From assembly GCA_028285625.1 (NCBI GenBank), contig JANQOX010000005.1, positions 186,001 through 250,000 of the forward strand: a stretch of DNA of 64,000 nucleotides, given 5' to 3'. The notes beneath the pieces are model-generated. The model made no database searches and was not told the origin of the DNA. It worked only from the letters and a program-made list of their open reading frames with translations. The stretch's first letter is position 1; the number at the start of each line of letters is the position of its first letter. The stretch is from Myxococcota bacterium. Lineage in GTDB: Bacteria > Myxococcota_A > UBA9160 > UBA6930. Of the stretch, positions 8,599-16,943 are shown piece after piece. The position numbers and the translations under genes are program-made.

Positions 8599-9267
8599 CT
8601 AGCGCCGGTTGCGCACCGCCGCACCCGCTACGAGCGCACCGATCAGCATGGCGGGCAGCGCCGGCTCGGGGGCCGAGGTCGGGCTGTGAGTGATCTGCAC
8701 ACCCGTGATCACGCCGTCGATACTGCCGAAGTCGAACCCGAAGACGCCGCCCCCGAAGTTGAACGGCTGGAGCCCCTGGAAGAGGCAGTAGTCGGTGCCC
8801 TGAACGCCCGGAAGCGTGTAGGTGAGCGGGAACCCGGCGCAGAAGCCGAAGATCTGGCCTCCGTCGTGGCCGAGCGCAAAGCCCATGTTGATCCCGCCGT
8901 AGACCGCGATGTCGTAGGACTGGCCCGCGTTCAGCCCCCAGAGAATGAACCCGGCGACCGTGCCCGAGTCCTGCAGGTTGTTGTTGGCGGCGACGGCGTC
9001 GGGGTCGTTGTTGTTGAACCCGGGGTCGATGAAGGAGACGTTGGCGGTGGTCTGCACGCCGAACTCGTCGTCGAGGAGGATCGCGTCCACGCCCTGCTCC
9101 ACGTCGTTCCAGACGGTGCCACCGAGGCTCGAGAGCACGCCATCGTCGCCCACGTGCAGCGTGTCGACGGCGGGGTCGCCCTGGAAGTCGATGTTGACCA
9201 ATGCGTGGGCGCTGCCCGAGAAGAGCAGGGCGGCGCAACCGAGGGTGAGAAGCAGGCGCGGGAGCAT
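8599..9267 (-). CDS. PEP-CTERM sorting-domain secreted protein
   Basis: The 222-aa protein has a clear Sec signal peptide (MLPRLLLTLGCAALLFSGSAHA) and ends in SAPEPALPAMLIGALVAGAAVRNRR. This C-terminus is the PEP motif, a hydrophobic helix and a basic tail that define PEP-CTERM sorting, processed by exosortase in exopolysaccharide-producing Gram-negative bacteria. The middle is Gly/Asp/Asn-rich and beta-strand-like with two cysteines. No exosortase or EPS gene lies in the window. GGAGG lies just upstream of the ATG. Confidence 0.8.
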   Translation of the reverse strand: MLPRLLLTLGCAALLFSGSAHALVNIDFQGDPAVDTLHVGDDGVLSSLGGTVWNDVEQGVDAILLDDEFGVQTTANVSFIDPGFNNNDPDAVAANNNLQDSGTVAGFILWGLNAGQSYDIAVYGGINMGFALGHDGGQIFGFCAGFPLTYTLPGVQGTDYCLFQGLQPFNFGGGVFGFDFGSIDGVITGVQITHSPTSAPEPALPAMLIGALVAGAAVRNRR

Positions 9268-9337
9268 GGTGGAGTCCTCCGTGGCCGAACGAAGGGTTCG
9301 ACCCTACGGAGGGGGAGTGGCCGGAATGCGCGAAAGG

Positions 9338-9352
9338 TGACGAATAACGTCA
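9338..9352. promoter_or_regulatory. inverted repeat TGACG-N5-CGTCA upstream of PEP-CTERM gene
   Basis: A perfect 5-bp inverted repeat with the AT-rich centre AATAA stands out in GC-rich surroundings, about 70 nt upstream of the PEP-CTERM start. On the minus strand its right half overlaps a TTGACG -35-like hexamer. It is a plausible operator; the binding protein is unknown. Confidence 0.35.
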
Positions 9353-9366
9353 ATGAGTCCCGAAAC

Positions 9367-9381
9367 GCCCCACTACGGGGC
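9367..9381 (-). terminator. hairpin GCCCC-GTAGT-GGGGC followed by GTTTC
   Basis: Read on the minus strand, this 5-bp GC stem with a short T-run lies 44 nt past the stop of the membrane protein gene at 9425. A second palindrome, CCGGGG-CT-CCCCGG, is at 9399-9412. Together they are the most likely transcription end of that gene. Confidence 0.4.
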
Positions 9382-9424
9382 CGGGCATGCGACTCCCTCC
9401 GGGGCTCCCCGGCCGCCCAGCCGC

Positions 9425-10072
9425 TCAGGAGGTCGCCGGCGGCTCGTCGGTGGTCAAGAGCGGGAGCCGCCGCACCAGGTACACGATCAGGGGATAGGCG
9501 AACCAGGCGAGGTTCCAGCTGATCGCCCCGACGAAGGCGAACGGGATCGTGATCAGCGCCGTCACGGGCTCTGCGCGGATGCGCCGCGTGATGTCGACGA
9601 GGCGTTCGGTGGAGAGGTCCTTGCGGACGAGCCGTCCGTCCTTCACGGCGGTGTACCAGCCGAGGTAGGAGGTCAGCCCCAGCGCCAGCGCGGAGAGGCT
9701 TTCGAACAGGCGCGTGCCCGGCGTGTCTCCGATCAGGGCACCCGTCTTGATGGAATACAAGAAGAGCAGCAGCGAGAAGATCTGGAGGATCACGGCCACC
9801 GTGTGCCGCGTGTCGGTGCCCTCGAGCGAGCCCAGGAGCAGGTTGCCCTGGATCCAGTAGACGATGATGACGGCCAGACCGACCGCAAGAACCGCCAAGG
9901 CCATGCCTTCCTGGGCGAAGAACACGGAGAGCGACTCCCACTCCTGCTCGTCCGGACGCGGGACCAGCATGAAGACGCGCCAGATGGCGATGGCGTAGAC
10001 GACGTCCATCAGACGCTCGAGTCGCTTGAGCTGGGATCGGTCGGGTTCCGTCGCGTGCGACCGGGCAGCCAT
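9425..10072 (-). CDS. integral membrane protein, possibly TMEM175/DUF1211-like
   Basis: From the ATG at 10072 the protein has 215 aa with about five hydrophobic helices. The segment RLERLMDVVYAIAIWRVF near the N-terminus resembles a degenerate form of the RxxxFSDGVxAIxxTL helix of TMEM175-type potassium channels, but key FSDG residues are not conserved, so channel activity is uncertain. An ATG at 10087 is also in frame, but a TATGGT box overlaps that region and supports the inner start. Confidence 0.55.
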   Translation of the reverse strand: MAARSHATEPDRSQLKRLERLMDVVYAIAIWRVFMLVPRPDEQEWESLSVFFAQEGMALAVLAVGLAVIIVYWIQGNLLLGSLEGTDTRHTVAVILQIFSLLLFLYSIKTGALIGDTPGTRLFESLSALALGLTSYLGWYTAVKDGRLVRKDLSTERLVDITRRIRAEPVTALITIPFAFVGAISWNLAWFAYPLIVYLVRRLPLLTTDEPPATS

Positions 10073-10082
10073 GGCGGTGACC

Positions 10083-10088
10083 ACCATA
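10083..10088 (-). promoter_or_regulatory. candidate -10 box (TATGGT) of leaderless promoter
   Basis: TATGGT on the minus strand ends 10 nt before the ATG at 10072 and matches the TANNNT boxes placed ahead of several other genes here. Confidence 0.3.
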
Positions 10089-10136
10089 CACGAACCGTGG
10101 CATCATCGCGGAGTTCGTACTTCGAGGAGGCGTCGA

Positions 10137-11372
10137 GTGTTCCGCGTGTTCGTGTTCGCGTGGCTGGCGGCGGTCGCGGTTTGCGCCGAACCGCTCTCCG
10201 CGCAGGGCTGGGAACAACCCACGACGGTTCGCGCGGCCGACGTGCTGCCCCCTGAACTGCTGCAGGGGGAACTGCACCGGATCGATCCCACGGTTCGCGC
10301 AGACGGCTTTCAGTATGGGTACACCGTGCGTTCGCACTTCGGAGACTTCGAGGTCTGGGGCCAGACCCTCCTCGTCCTGCGGCTCGAGGAGCTGGCGGCC
10401 CTGCAGACGCTCGAAGAGCAGGGTGGGGCCGGAGACGCGATCCGCGAGGGCTTGGGCGCGCTCGGCGATCGCGTGGTCGACGTCGGCGGCAAGATCGTCG
10501 ACGACCCGGGCAAGTTCGTGGGGGGCCTGTTCGGTGCCGTGAAGAAGCGCTTCGGCCGCGTGGTCGACAAGGCCGGAAAGACCGCGAAGAGCGCCAAGAA
10601 GGTCGCGGATGGAACCGCCGACGCGAAGCGTGAGGTGACCGCGGACGTCCAGAAGAGCGTCGGCGTGGAGAAGGCCGAGCGTCGGCTCCACGAGCGGCTC
10701 GGTACCGACCCCTACACCCGCAACGAAGCGCTGGCCCGGGGCGTGCGCGAGGCGGCCAAGAGTCAGGCCCTGGCCCGCGTGGTCTTCGATCCCATCTCGG
10801 TGTCCGACGCCGAGGGGATGGCCTTCGGCAACGCCTTGCAGGCGCTCTATCAGGCACCCCCCCAGAAGGTCCGGCAGCGCAACCGCGAGTCGTTGCGCGC
10901 CACCGGGGCGAGCGAGGCCGAGGTGGAGGCCTTCCTGTCCCATCCTTCGTTCTCGCTCACGTTGCAGACCCTGGTGGTCGCGGACCTCCAGCGGCTCGGG
11001 GGGGTGGACGACCTGGGCGTCGTCCTGCGCGAGGGGCAACCCGTCGAGTCCTACGAAGAGGCACTCTTCCTGGTCCAGAGTCTCGGCATGCTGGCCGACC
11101 ACCACGTGCAGGTGGAGCCCATGGTCAGGCTGCTCTACGACGCCGCACTCGTCGCCGGTGAGAGCCGCTCGGGCAAGGCCCTGGTGTTCGGTGCCGTGGA
11201 TCACCTGCTCTGGACCCAGGCGCTTTCGGACGATCTCGCGCGGTTCGCGCGCGCGCAGCGGGGCAAGCCGCTCGCACTTCACGTCACCGGGAGCCTCTCG
11301 CCGCGGGCTCGCGAGCAGGTCGACAAGCTCGGCTACGCGATCCACGACGCGAGCGGGTCCGTGCGGCCCTAG
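10137..11372 (+). CDS. secreted or periplasmic helical protein of unknown function
   Basis: A GTG at 10137 is preceded 6 nt upstream by GAGGAGG, giving a 411-aa protein with a signal peptide (RVFVFAWLAAVAVCAEPLSAQG). Residues about 120-190 are a Lys/Val/Ala/Gly-rich amphipathic stretch (GALGDRVVDVGGKIVDDPGK ... KRFGRVVDKAGKTAKSAKKV). The rest is helical without recognisable catalytic motifs. No family is recognised. Its TAG shares one base with the GTG of the following membrane protein, so the two are tightly coupled and probably work together at the envelope. Confidence 0.7.
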   Translation: MFRVFVFAWLAAVAVCAEPLSAQGWEQPTTVRAADVLPPELLQGELHRIDPTVRADGFQYGYTVRSHFGDFEVWGQTLLVLRLEELAALQTLEEQGGAGDAIREGLGALGDRVVDVGGKIVDDPGKFVGGLFGAVKKRFGRVVDKAGKTAKSAKKVADGTADAKREVTADVQKSVGVEKAERRLHERLGTDPYTRNEALARGVREAAKSQALARVVFDPISVSDAEGMAFGNALQALYQAPPQKVRQRNRESLRATGASEAEVEAFLSHPSFSLTLQTLVVADLQRLGGVDDLGVVLREGQPVESYEEALFLVQSLGMLADHHVQVEPMVRLLYDAALVAGESRSGKALVFGAVDHLLWTQALSDDLARFARAQRGKPLALHVTGSLSPRAREQVDKLGYAIHDASGSVRP

Positions 11373-11899
11373 TGTCCGAACCGAAGGCCGACGCACCCGA
11401 GCCGTCCGCCGCGTCGCCCGCGCCGCGCTGGCGGTTCGCCGCCGGGGTGGTGCTCTTCGCGATCGGTCTGATCTCGCCCGTGTTCGTGCCGCTCGTCGCG
11501 CGACTGCCCCTGGGTTCGGGCGCGACGACCGCGATCTCCGGGCTCCTGGTCTTCGGAATTCCCGAGGTGCTCTGGCTCGCCGCGGCGGCCGTGATGGGCA
11601 AGGAGGGGTTCGATCGCCTGAAGCAGCGCCTGTTCGGCTGGCTGCGCGCGTTCGCCCCCGCCGACCGCGTGAGCCGAACGCGCTACCGCGTGGGCCTCGT
11701 GATGTTCACGCTGCCGCTCGTGCTGGGGCTCGCTCAACCCTATGCAGAGGTCTGGTGGCCGGAGGTCGGGCAGACGCGCCTGGAGTTCGTCGGCGCACTC
11801 GACGTGATGTGGTTCGCGAGCTTCTTCGTTCTGGGCGGCGACTTCTGGGACAAGCTCCGCGCGCTGTTCGTGCACGACGCGCGGGTGAGCACCGGCTGA
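11372..11899 (+). CDS. membrane protein, transporter-suffix-domain-like
   Basis: The 175-aa protein has about four transmembrane helices. The pairing FGIPEVLWLAAAAVMGKEGFDRLKQRLFGWLRAF resembles a small domain that I recall being called a transporter suffix domain (PEVL...GKEGF); that identification was not checked. It starts with GTG in the TAGTG overlap with the preceding gene. Its role is unknown; the coupling suggests a membrane partner for the exported helical protein. Confidence 0.6.
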   Translation: MSEPKADAPEPSAASPAPRWRFAAGVVLFAIGLISPVFVPLVARLPLGSGATTAISGLLVFGIPEVLWLAAAAVMGKEGFDRLKQRLFGWLRAFAPADRVSRTRYRVGLVMFTLPLVLGLAQPYAEVWWPEVGQTRLEFVGALDVMWFASFFVLGGDFWDKLRALFVHDARVSTG

Positions 11900-11932
11900 G
11901 CGCGGGCGCCGGTTCGTCCCGACTCCCGAGCG

Positions 11933-13468
11933 TCAGTTCGTCCCGGTGCCGCCGCTGGTCAGCTGCTCCATGACCTGGTCGATGGAGAAGCTGGCCGGCT
12001 TCTGGCGCGGCGGGAACTCCTTGAACGACATCAGGAACTGGCCGACGAACTGCTGAGCAGGCACGAGCGTCCAGAGGTGGTCGATCATCCAGCGGTCGTA
12101 TCCGATCGACTCGTGGTGTGCCCGCTCGAATGGGTCGGCTCGCAGGTTGAACACGCGCGGCACGCGCAGCGGTACGAACGGCTCTCCCCAGACCTCGAAG
12201 CCGTGGGCGCGCTGCTCGGCGAAGACGAGCTTGTAGTTCTCGTAGCGCAGGTTCAGCAAGTCGCCCGTGTCCGAGAAGTACAGGAACTCCTTGCGAGGGC
12301 CTTCGTCCACTTCGCCCCGCCAGCGCGGCAGGAAGTCGTAGCCATCGAGGTGCACCTTGCTGTTGCCCTTCGGGAAGGCGGAGCCCTTCTTGAGGCGCGA
12401 GACGATGTCGCCGTCGCCGAGAGCCGAGGCGATCGTCGGGAACCAGTCGGTGTGGCTGATGATGTCGTTGGAGCGCGAGCCCGGCGCGATCACGCCGGGC
12501 CAGCGCACGAACAGCGGAACGCGGAAGCCGCCCTCCCAGTTGTCGTTCTTCTCGCCCTTGAAGGGCGTCGTTCCGCCGTCCGGCCAAGAGAAGACCTCTG
12601 CGCCGTTGTCGGTGGAGTACATGACGACGGTATTCTCGGCGATGCCCAGCTCGTCGAGCTTGTCGAGCAGCTGCCCCACGTGCCCGTCGTGCTCGACCAT
12701 GCCATCGGGGTAGACACCGAGGCCGGTCACACCACGGCTCTCGGCCTTGAGCCGGGTCCAGATGTGCATGCGCGTAGCGTTCCACCACAGGAAGAACGGC
12801 TTCTCCTGCGCGACGGCACGCTCCATGAAGTCGATGGCACCGGCGAGGGTCTCCTCGTCCACCGTCTCCATGCGCTTGCGATTGAGGGGGCCGGTGTCCT
12901 CGATCTGCCCGTCGGCCTTTGAGCGGATGACGCCTCGCGGTCCGAAGCGCTTCTTGAACTCCGGGTCCTTCGGGTAGTCCTCGGTCTCCGGCTCCTCCTC
13001 GGCATTCAGGTGGTAGAGGTTGCCGAAGAACTCGTCGAAGCCGTGGTTGGTGGGCAGGTGCTCGTCGCGGTCGCCCAGGTGGTTCTTGCCGTACTGAGCC
13101 GTCGTGTACCCCTGCGACTTCAGGTACTCCGCAATCGTCGGTTCTTCCTGCTTCAGGCCGAGGTCGGCGCCGGGGAGGCCGACCTTCGTGAGCCCGGTGC
13201 GTACCGGGATCTGCCCCGTGATGAAGGCGGCGCGTCCCGCGGTGCACGACTGCTCGCCGTAGGCATCGGTGAAGAGCATGCCCTCGCTGGCGATGCGATC
13301 GATGTTCGGGGTCTCGTAGCCCATCATGCCCTGGTTGTAGGCGCTGATGTTCCAGTAGCCGACGTCGTCGCCCCAGATGATCAGGAAGTTGGGCTTGTCC
13401 GCGGCGTGAGCGCCACCGGAAACGAAGAGGCCGAGGATGATTGCGAGGCTGACGAGCGAGTTGCGCAT
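11933..13468 (-). CDS. arylsulfatase, secreted, CTAGR-type
   Basis: The 511-aa protein has a signal peptide (cleavage after AHA, residue 22) and the alkaline-phosphatase-superfamily metal site NFLIIWGDDVGYW. The sulfatase signature is SCTAGRAAFITG with the formylglycine cysteine at residue 75. The core is C-T-A-G-R rather than the common C-x-P-S-R, but it still fits the minimal C-x-(P/A)-x-R rule for formylglycine-generating enzyme. It hydrolyses sulfate esters, probably in the periplasm. It lies 42 nt behind an outer-membrane protein gene in the same direction. The maturation enzyme is not in the window. Confidence 0.88.
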   Translation of the reverse strand: MRNSLVSLAIILGLFVSGGAHAADKPNFLIIWGDDVGYWNISAYNQGMMGYETPNIDRIASEGMLFTDAYGEQSCTAGRAAFITGQIPVRTGLTKVGLPGADLGLKQEEPTIAEYLKSQGYTTAQYGKNHLGDRDEHLPTNHGFDEFFGNLYHLNAEEEPETEDYPKDPEFKKRFGPRGVIRSKADGQIEDTGPLNRKRMETVDEETLAGAIDFMERAVAQEKPFFLWWNATRMHIWTRLKAESRGVTGLGVYPDGMVEHDGHVGQLLDKLDELGIAENTVVMYSTDNGAEVFSWPDGGTTPFKGEKNDNWEGGFRVPLFVRWPGVIAPGSRSNDIISHTDWFPTIASALGDGDIVSRLKKGSAFPKGNSKVHLDGYDFLPRWRGEVDEGPRKEFLYFSDTGDLLNLRYENYKLVFAEQRAHGFEVWGEPFVPLRVPRVFNLRADPFERAHHESIGYDRWMIDHLWTLVPAQQFVGQFLMSFKEFPPRQKPASFSIDQVMEQLTSGGTGTN

Positions 13469-13510
13469 AGGGGTGTCCTACTGAGGTTTCCGCGATCGCT
13501 GGATCGCGGG

Positions 13511-14371
13511 CTACTGAAAGATCGGGATGGAGAGGCTGACGTTCAGCCGGACCGAGTTGTCGATCGCCGAGCCGAGCCAGTCCTTGTAGATCACGGCGGT
13601 CTTGTATTCGATGTAGATGTTCCAGCTGCGCTTGGGCTGGACGATCACCTTGCCGAACCGGACTGGCAGGTCCATGTACCACTCCTGGCTATCCCAGTCG
13701 TAGGAGACGCCCATCTCGCCGTTGCTCAGGTACCAGCCGCCCGGGAACGTCCACTGCAAGATGGGCTGGATCGACAGCGGTCCCGCCCCGGAGTTCTCGA
13801 CGACGAACTCGTCGCCCTCGATGTCGCCGGAGAAGGTCGTGCCAGCCGAGACGGTCGGGTCTTCCCAGATCTGCCGCAAGAGCACCCCGTAGAAGAGCTG
13901 GTCGTCGAGCGCGCGCTGCACCAGTGCTCCGGCAAGGCCGAAGCCCCAGTCGGTGCTGCCATGGCCGCGCTCTGCGGGGATCGTCACGATCGGCCCCAGT
14001 CCCCAGCGGCCGGTGCCCCAGTCGTTCACGATGCCGAGGGCGAAGATCTCGGTCTGCGCGAAGCCCCAGCTGCCTTGCTGGTTCTTTCCGTAGCGCACCG
14101 TGAGGCGCGGCAGCAGCGTGAAGGGCAGCGGGCTCGACTCCTTCGGGATGGGGGCCACGAGACGGAACTGCCCGAAGAACTTCTGGCCCTTCGGCCGGTT
14201 CACGCCGGGCGCGATTTCGCCGCCCTCGTAGTCGTTCCACTGCACAGCGCCCTGAAGGCTCCACTGTGTGGCGGTGGGGTCGGTGGCCATCGACGCGCGG
14301 CTCTGCTCCTGAGCGTGGGACGCCCCGGCGAGAAGCGCGACCACCAGAGTCGAAACCAGGAGCGCTTTCAT
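13511..14371 (-). CDS. outer-membrane beta-barrel protein, sulfatase operon partner
   Basis: Starting at the ATG at 14371 (GGAGGTG five nt upstream) the protein has 286 aa with a signal peptide MKALLVSTLVVALLAGASHA. The rest is Gly/Trp/Tyr-rich alternating strand sequence ending in SLSIPIF plus Gln, as in small outer-membrane barrels. Related transporter-like barrels are often found beside arylsulfatases, so it may pass sulfated substrates or products, but this is inference from the neighbourhood. It is the first gene of the operon and divergent from an AraC-type regulator. Confidence 0.7.
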   Translation of the reverse strand: MKALLVSTLVVALLAGASHAQEQSRASMATDPTATQWSLQGAVQWNDYEGGEIAPGVNRPKGQKFFGQFRLVAPIPKESSPLPFTLLPRLTVRYGKNQQGSWGFAQTEIFALGIVNDWGTGRWGLGPIVTIPAERGHGSTDWGFGLAGALVQRALDDQLFYGVLLRQIWEDPTVSAGTTFSGDIEGDEFVVENSGAGPLSIQPILQWTFPGGWYLSNGEMGVSYDWDSQEWYMDLPVRFGKVIVQPKRSWNIYIEYKTAVIYKDWLGSAIDNSVRLNVSLSIPIFQ

Positions 14372-14500
14372 GGACACCTCCGTGCCCCGCGGGTGGGGCG
14401 CACGTCCGCCCAGGCAGTCTCGCGGCTCCGCGCCGGCACCGATAGCCGAATTGCGAACGCCCGGGTCAGCTGCCAACCTTGGCCGCAACGCGGAGGGGCG

Positions 14501-15421
14501 GTGGGCGGTTTCGACTACGCGTGCCAGCAGTTCGACGATTTCGACGCCTTTCGCGAGACCCTCGTCGGTTGGGACACCGATCCGGTCCAGCTCTCGCCGG
14601 GCACGCTCTCGCTCCGGAGCCGGTCACTCGTCGGCGAGGGCCTGTCGGTCGGCCGCCTCGAGCTGAACCAGCGCGTCGCCGACCTGAGCCACATCGATGC
14701 GGACTCGCTCGGGCTCGTGGTCACCCTCGGCCTCAAGCGCTGGTGCGGCATGGAGGTGGCCCCGGGCTCGCTCGTCGTCATGGGACCGGGCCGAGACTAC
14801 CGGAGCGCCCTCGAGCCGGGCTGGGCCTCCATCGAGTTCAACGTGTCGCGCGCCGTGCTCGCGGCCGAGGGCAGCGCCTGGGCCGACGCGGAGTTGCGGG
14901 ATCTCGCGCCCGAGCAGAGCGTCTTCGCACTTCCGGCCGAGCGGGTTCGCGAACTCGACCGCTGGACCCGCGCGCTGCTGGATCCCGCCCAGCCCAAGGG
15001 CCGGGCGCAGGCTGCCCAGATGCCGGGGCGGTCGTTCTGGGCGCCGTTGATCCGCCTGCTTCCCGACGCGCTGCCGGGCCGGAGCGCGGCCGCCGGTCGG
15101 CGCGCGCGATACGAACTTGCGGTGGCGGCCCTGCACCTGGCGGACCGGGGCGAGTCCCGGACCGCCGGTGAGTTGGCCGTGTCGCTCGGTGTCTCCCGGC
15201 GGGCGCTGGAGCAGGCGTTTCGCTCGGCACTCGGGGTGTCGCCGTCGCGCTACCTGCGCGGGGTCCGGCTGAATCGAGCGCGTCGGGCCCTGCGGCGCGA
15301 TCGGCTGTCGGTGACCGAGGCTGCGCTCGATCACGGCTTCGCACACCTCGGGCGTTTCGCGGCGGACTATCGACGGCTCTTCGGCGAACTGCCGTCCCAG
15401 ACGCGCCCGCTCGCGCCCTGA
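14501..15421 (+). CDS. AraC-family transcriptional regulator
   Basis: The GTG at 14501 has GGAGG five nt upstream and gives a 306-aa protein. Residues 1-200 are an AraC sensor domain (FDYACQQFDDFDAFRETLVGW...). The C-terminal ~95 residues contain both helix-turn-helix units: TAGELAVSLGVSRRALEQAF and SVTEAALDHGFAHLGRFAADYRRLFGELPSQTRP. It is transcribed divergently from the barrel-sulfatase operon with 129 bp between, so it most likely controls that operon in response to a small ligand. Confidence 0.85.
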   Translation: MGGFDYACQQFDDFDAFRETLVGWDTDPVQLSPGTLSLRSRSLVGEGLSVGRLELNQRVADLSHIDADSLGLVVTLGLKRWCGMEVAPGSLVVMGPGRDYRSALEPGWASIEFNVSRAVLAAEGSAWADAELRDLAPEQSVFALPAERVRELDRWTRALLDPAQPKGRAQAAQMPGRSFWAPLIRLLPDALPGRSAAAGRRARYELAVAALHLADRGESRTAGELAVSLGVSRRALEQAFRSALGVSPSRYLRGVRLNRARRALRRDRLSVTEAALDHGFAHLGRFAADYRRLFGELPSQTRPLAP

Positions 15422-15434
15422 GCCGCGGACCGCA

Positions 15435-15881
15435 TCAGCCCATCTTTTCGAGCATCGCCGCCATCTGCTGGTGGAGCAGGTTGATCGCCTGGAGCGGCCG
15501 CACCATCACCTTGAACTCGACGATGCGCCCGGCGTCGTTGCAGGTGATCAGGTCGATGCCGTTGACATACTTGCCGCCCATCTCGGTTTCGAACTCGAGC
15601 GTGGCGTGGTGGCCCGACAGGATCTGCTTCACGTAGCGGAACTTCGAGCCGCCCCCGGGCTTGTTCGCGCCCGAGGCCCCCTCTTCGACCGAGCCCTCAC
15701 CGAGGGTGGCGCCCGCCGCGTTCAGGTAGAGCTTGGTCACGTCCTTGCCGCGCTGCGGGGTGAAGACGATCGGCGAGTAGAAGACCACGTCGTCTTCGAG
15801 CAGTTCGTCGAGGCCACCGGGCAGCTCGCCTCGAAGCACCCGATGCCAGTCCGCAATGCACCGTTCGATGGGTTCGCCCAT
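15435..15881 (-). CDS. SnoaL/NTF2-like protein
   Basis: The 148-aa protein shows the NTF2-like cone fold pattern: an N-terminal helix (IERCIADWHRVLRGELPGGL), DELLEDDVVFYSPIVF, later LEFETEMGGKYVNGIDLITCNDAGRIVEFKVMVRPLQAI. Such proteins are isomerases, cyclases or small-ligand binders. An ATG at 15881 is preceded by GGAGAAGGAG. The longer frame upstream lacks homology-like features. It converges with the AraC gene (13 nt apart). Confidence 0.75.
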   Translation of the reverse strand: MGEPIERCIADWHRVLRGELPGGLDELLEDDVVFYSPIVFTPQRGKDVTKLYLNAAGATLGEGSVEEGASGANKPGGGSKFRYVKQILSGHHATLEFETEMGGKYVNGIDLITCNDAGRIVEFKVMVRPLQAINLLHQQMAAMLEKMG

Positions 15882-15969
15882 GTCCTGCTCCTTCTCCTTC
15901 CGGCCGAGACTCCAGGCTAGCAGCCGCCCCCGTCGCCGGGCCCGTGCTGCCGCGGCCGGTCCGAGCCGG

Positions 15970-15975
15970 TAGCCT
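15970..15975 (+). promoter_or_regulatory. candidate -10 box (TAGCCT) of leaderless promoter
   Basis: TAGCCT lies 7 nt before the ATG at 15983, with no Shine-Dalgarno between. Confidence 0.4.
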
Positions 15976-15982
15976 CGCGTCC

Positions 15983-16927
15983 ATGGATCTCGTGGAGACC
16001 GGGTCGGCACCCGTTCCGGAGGGTGCCTTCGTCGAGTGGGTGCGCGCGGGCGACGGCACCGAGCTGCGCGTGGCGCGCTGGTGTCCTCCGGCGGCACGAA
16101 GGGGCACGGTCGTCCTGCTGCATGGCCGCACCGAGTTCATCGAGAAGTACTTCGAGTTGATCGAAGAGCTGCTCGAGCGCGGCTACGCGGTCTGCACGTT
16201 CGACTGGCGGGGGCAGGGCCGCTCGCAGCGCCCCCTCGCCAATCCGCACAAGGGACACGTCGACGACTTCGCGCACTACCTCGCCGACCTGCGTCAGGTG
16301 CTCGACGAGGTCGTGCTTCCGCACTGCCCGGGTCCGTTCGTGGCCCTGGCCCACTCCATGGGGGGCAACGTCGCGCTGCGCTTCCTGGCGGAACACCCGG
16401 AGGCGTTCGCGGCGGCGATGTTCTCGGCCCCCATGTGGGGTCTCGGTCGCCCGGTCAGGCCGCCCTGGTGGATGCGCGCCCTGGCGGGCGGCGCATCGGC
16501 CGTCGGGCTCGCCGGAGCCTACCTGCCGGGCGGCGGCGACTACGGCGAACGGAGTCGCGCATTCGAGGGCAATTCGCTCACGCGCGATCCAAGGCGCTTC
16601 GAGCGCTTCGCCGGACAGGTGTCTGCCGATCCGCGGCTCGCGCTGGGCGGCGCCACCTTCGGCTGGGCCCGCCACGCCATCCGCTCCATCGATGCCGTGC
16701 ACGAGCCGGGTTTCGCCGAGGCGATCGCGGTGCCCATCTGCGTTTGCACCGGCAGCGAGGATGCCGTGGTCTCGGGGGCCGCCCACCGGGCTCTGGTGGA
16801 CCGGCTCCCGAACGCCGTGCACGAAGTCTTCTCCGGCGCGCTGCACGAGATCCTGATGGAGACCGACGAACACCGCGAGCAGTTCCTCGCGGCGTTCGAC
16901 CGGCTGGTGACGCGCGCGCGGCCCTAG
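15983..16927 (+). CDS. alpha/beta hydrolase, monoacylglycerol-lipase-like (serine aminopeptidase S33 fold)
   Basis: The 314-aa protein has the oxyanion motif LLHGRTEFIEKY, the nucleophile elbow AHSMGG and a C-terminal histidine region (FSGALHEILMETDEHREQF). The HGRTEFIEKYFE wording is characteristic of the PldB/monoacylglycerol-lipase group (lysophospholipase L2-like). It probably cleaves a lipid ester in the cytoplasm. The ATG at 15983 was chosen because a TAGCCT box stands 7 nt upstream. Confidence 0.85.
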   Translation: MDLVETGSAPVPEGAFVEWVRAGDGTELRVARWCPPAARRGTVVLLHGRTEFIEKYFELIEELLERGYAVCTFDWRGQGRSQRPLANPHKGHVDDFAHYLADLRQVLDEVVLPHCPGPFVALAHSMGGNVALRFLAEHPEAFAAAMFSAPMWGLGRPVRPPWWMRALAGGASAVGLAGAYLPGGGDYGERSRAFEGNSLTRDPRRFERFAGQVSADPRLALGGATFGWARHAIRSIDAVHEPGFAEAIAVPICVCTGSEDAVVSGAAHRALVDRLPNAVHEVFSGALHEILMETDEHREQFLAAFDRLVTRARP

Positions 16928-16943
16928 CCTCCGACGGGGCTAG
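16924..16943. terminator. small hairpin containing both stop codons of a convergent pair
   Basis: CTAGCC (16924-16929) and GGCTAG (16938-16943) form a 6-bp inverted repeat. The left arm contains the TAG of the hydrolase and the right arm the TAG of the opposing SDR gene. It is a weak candidate for a shared terminator. Confidence 0.3.
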
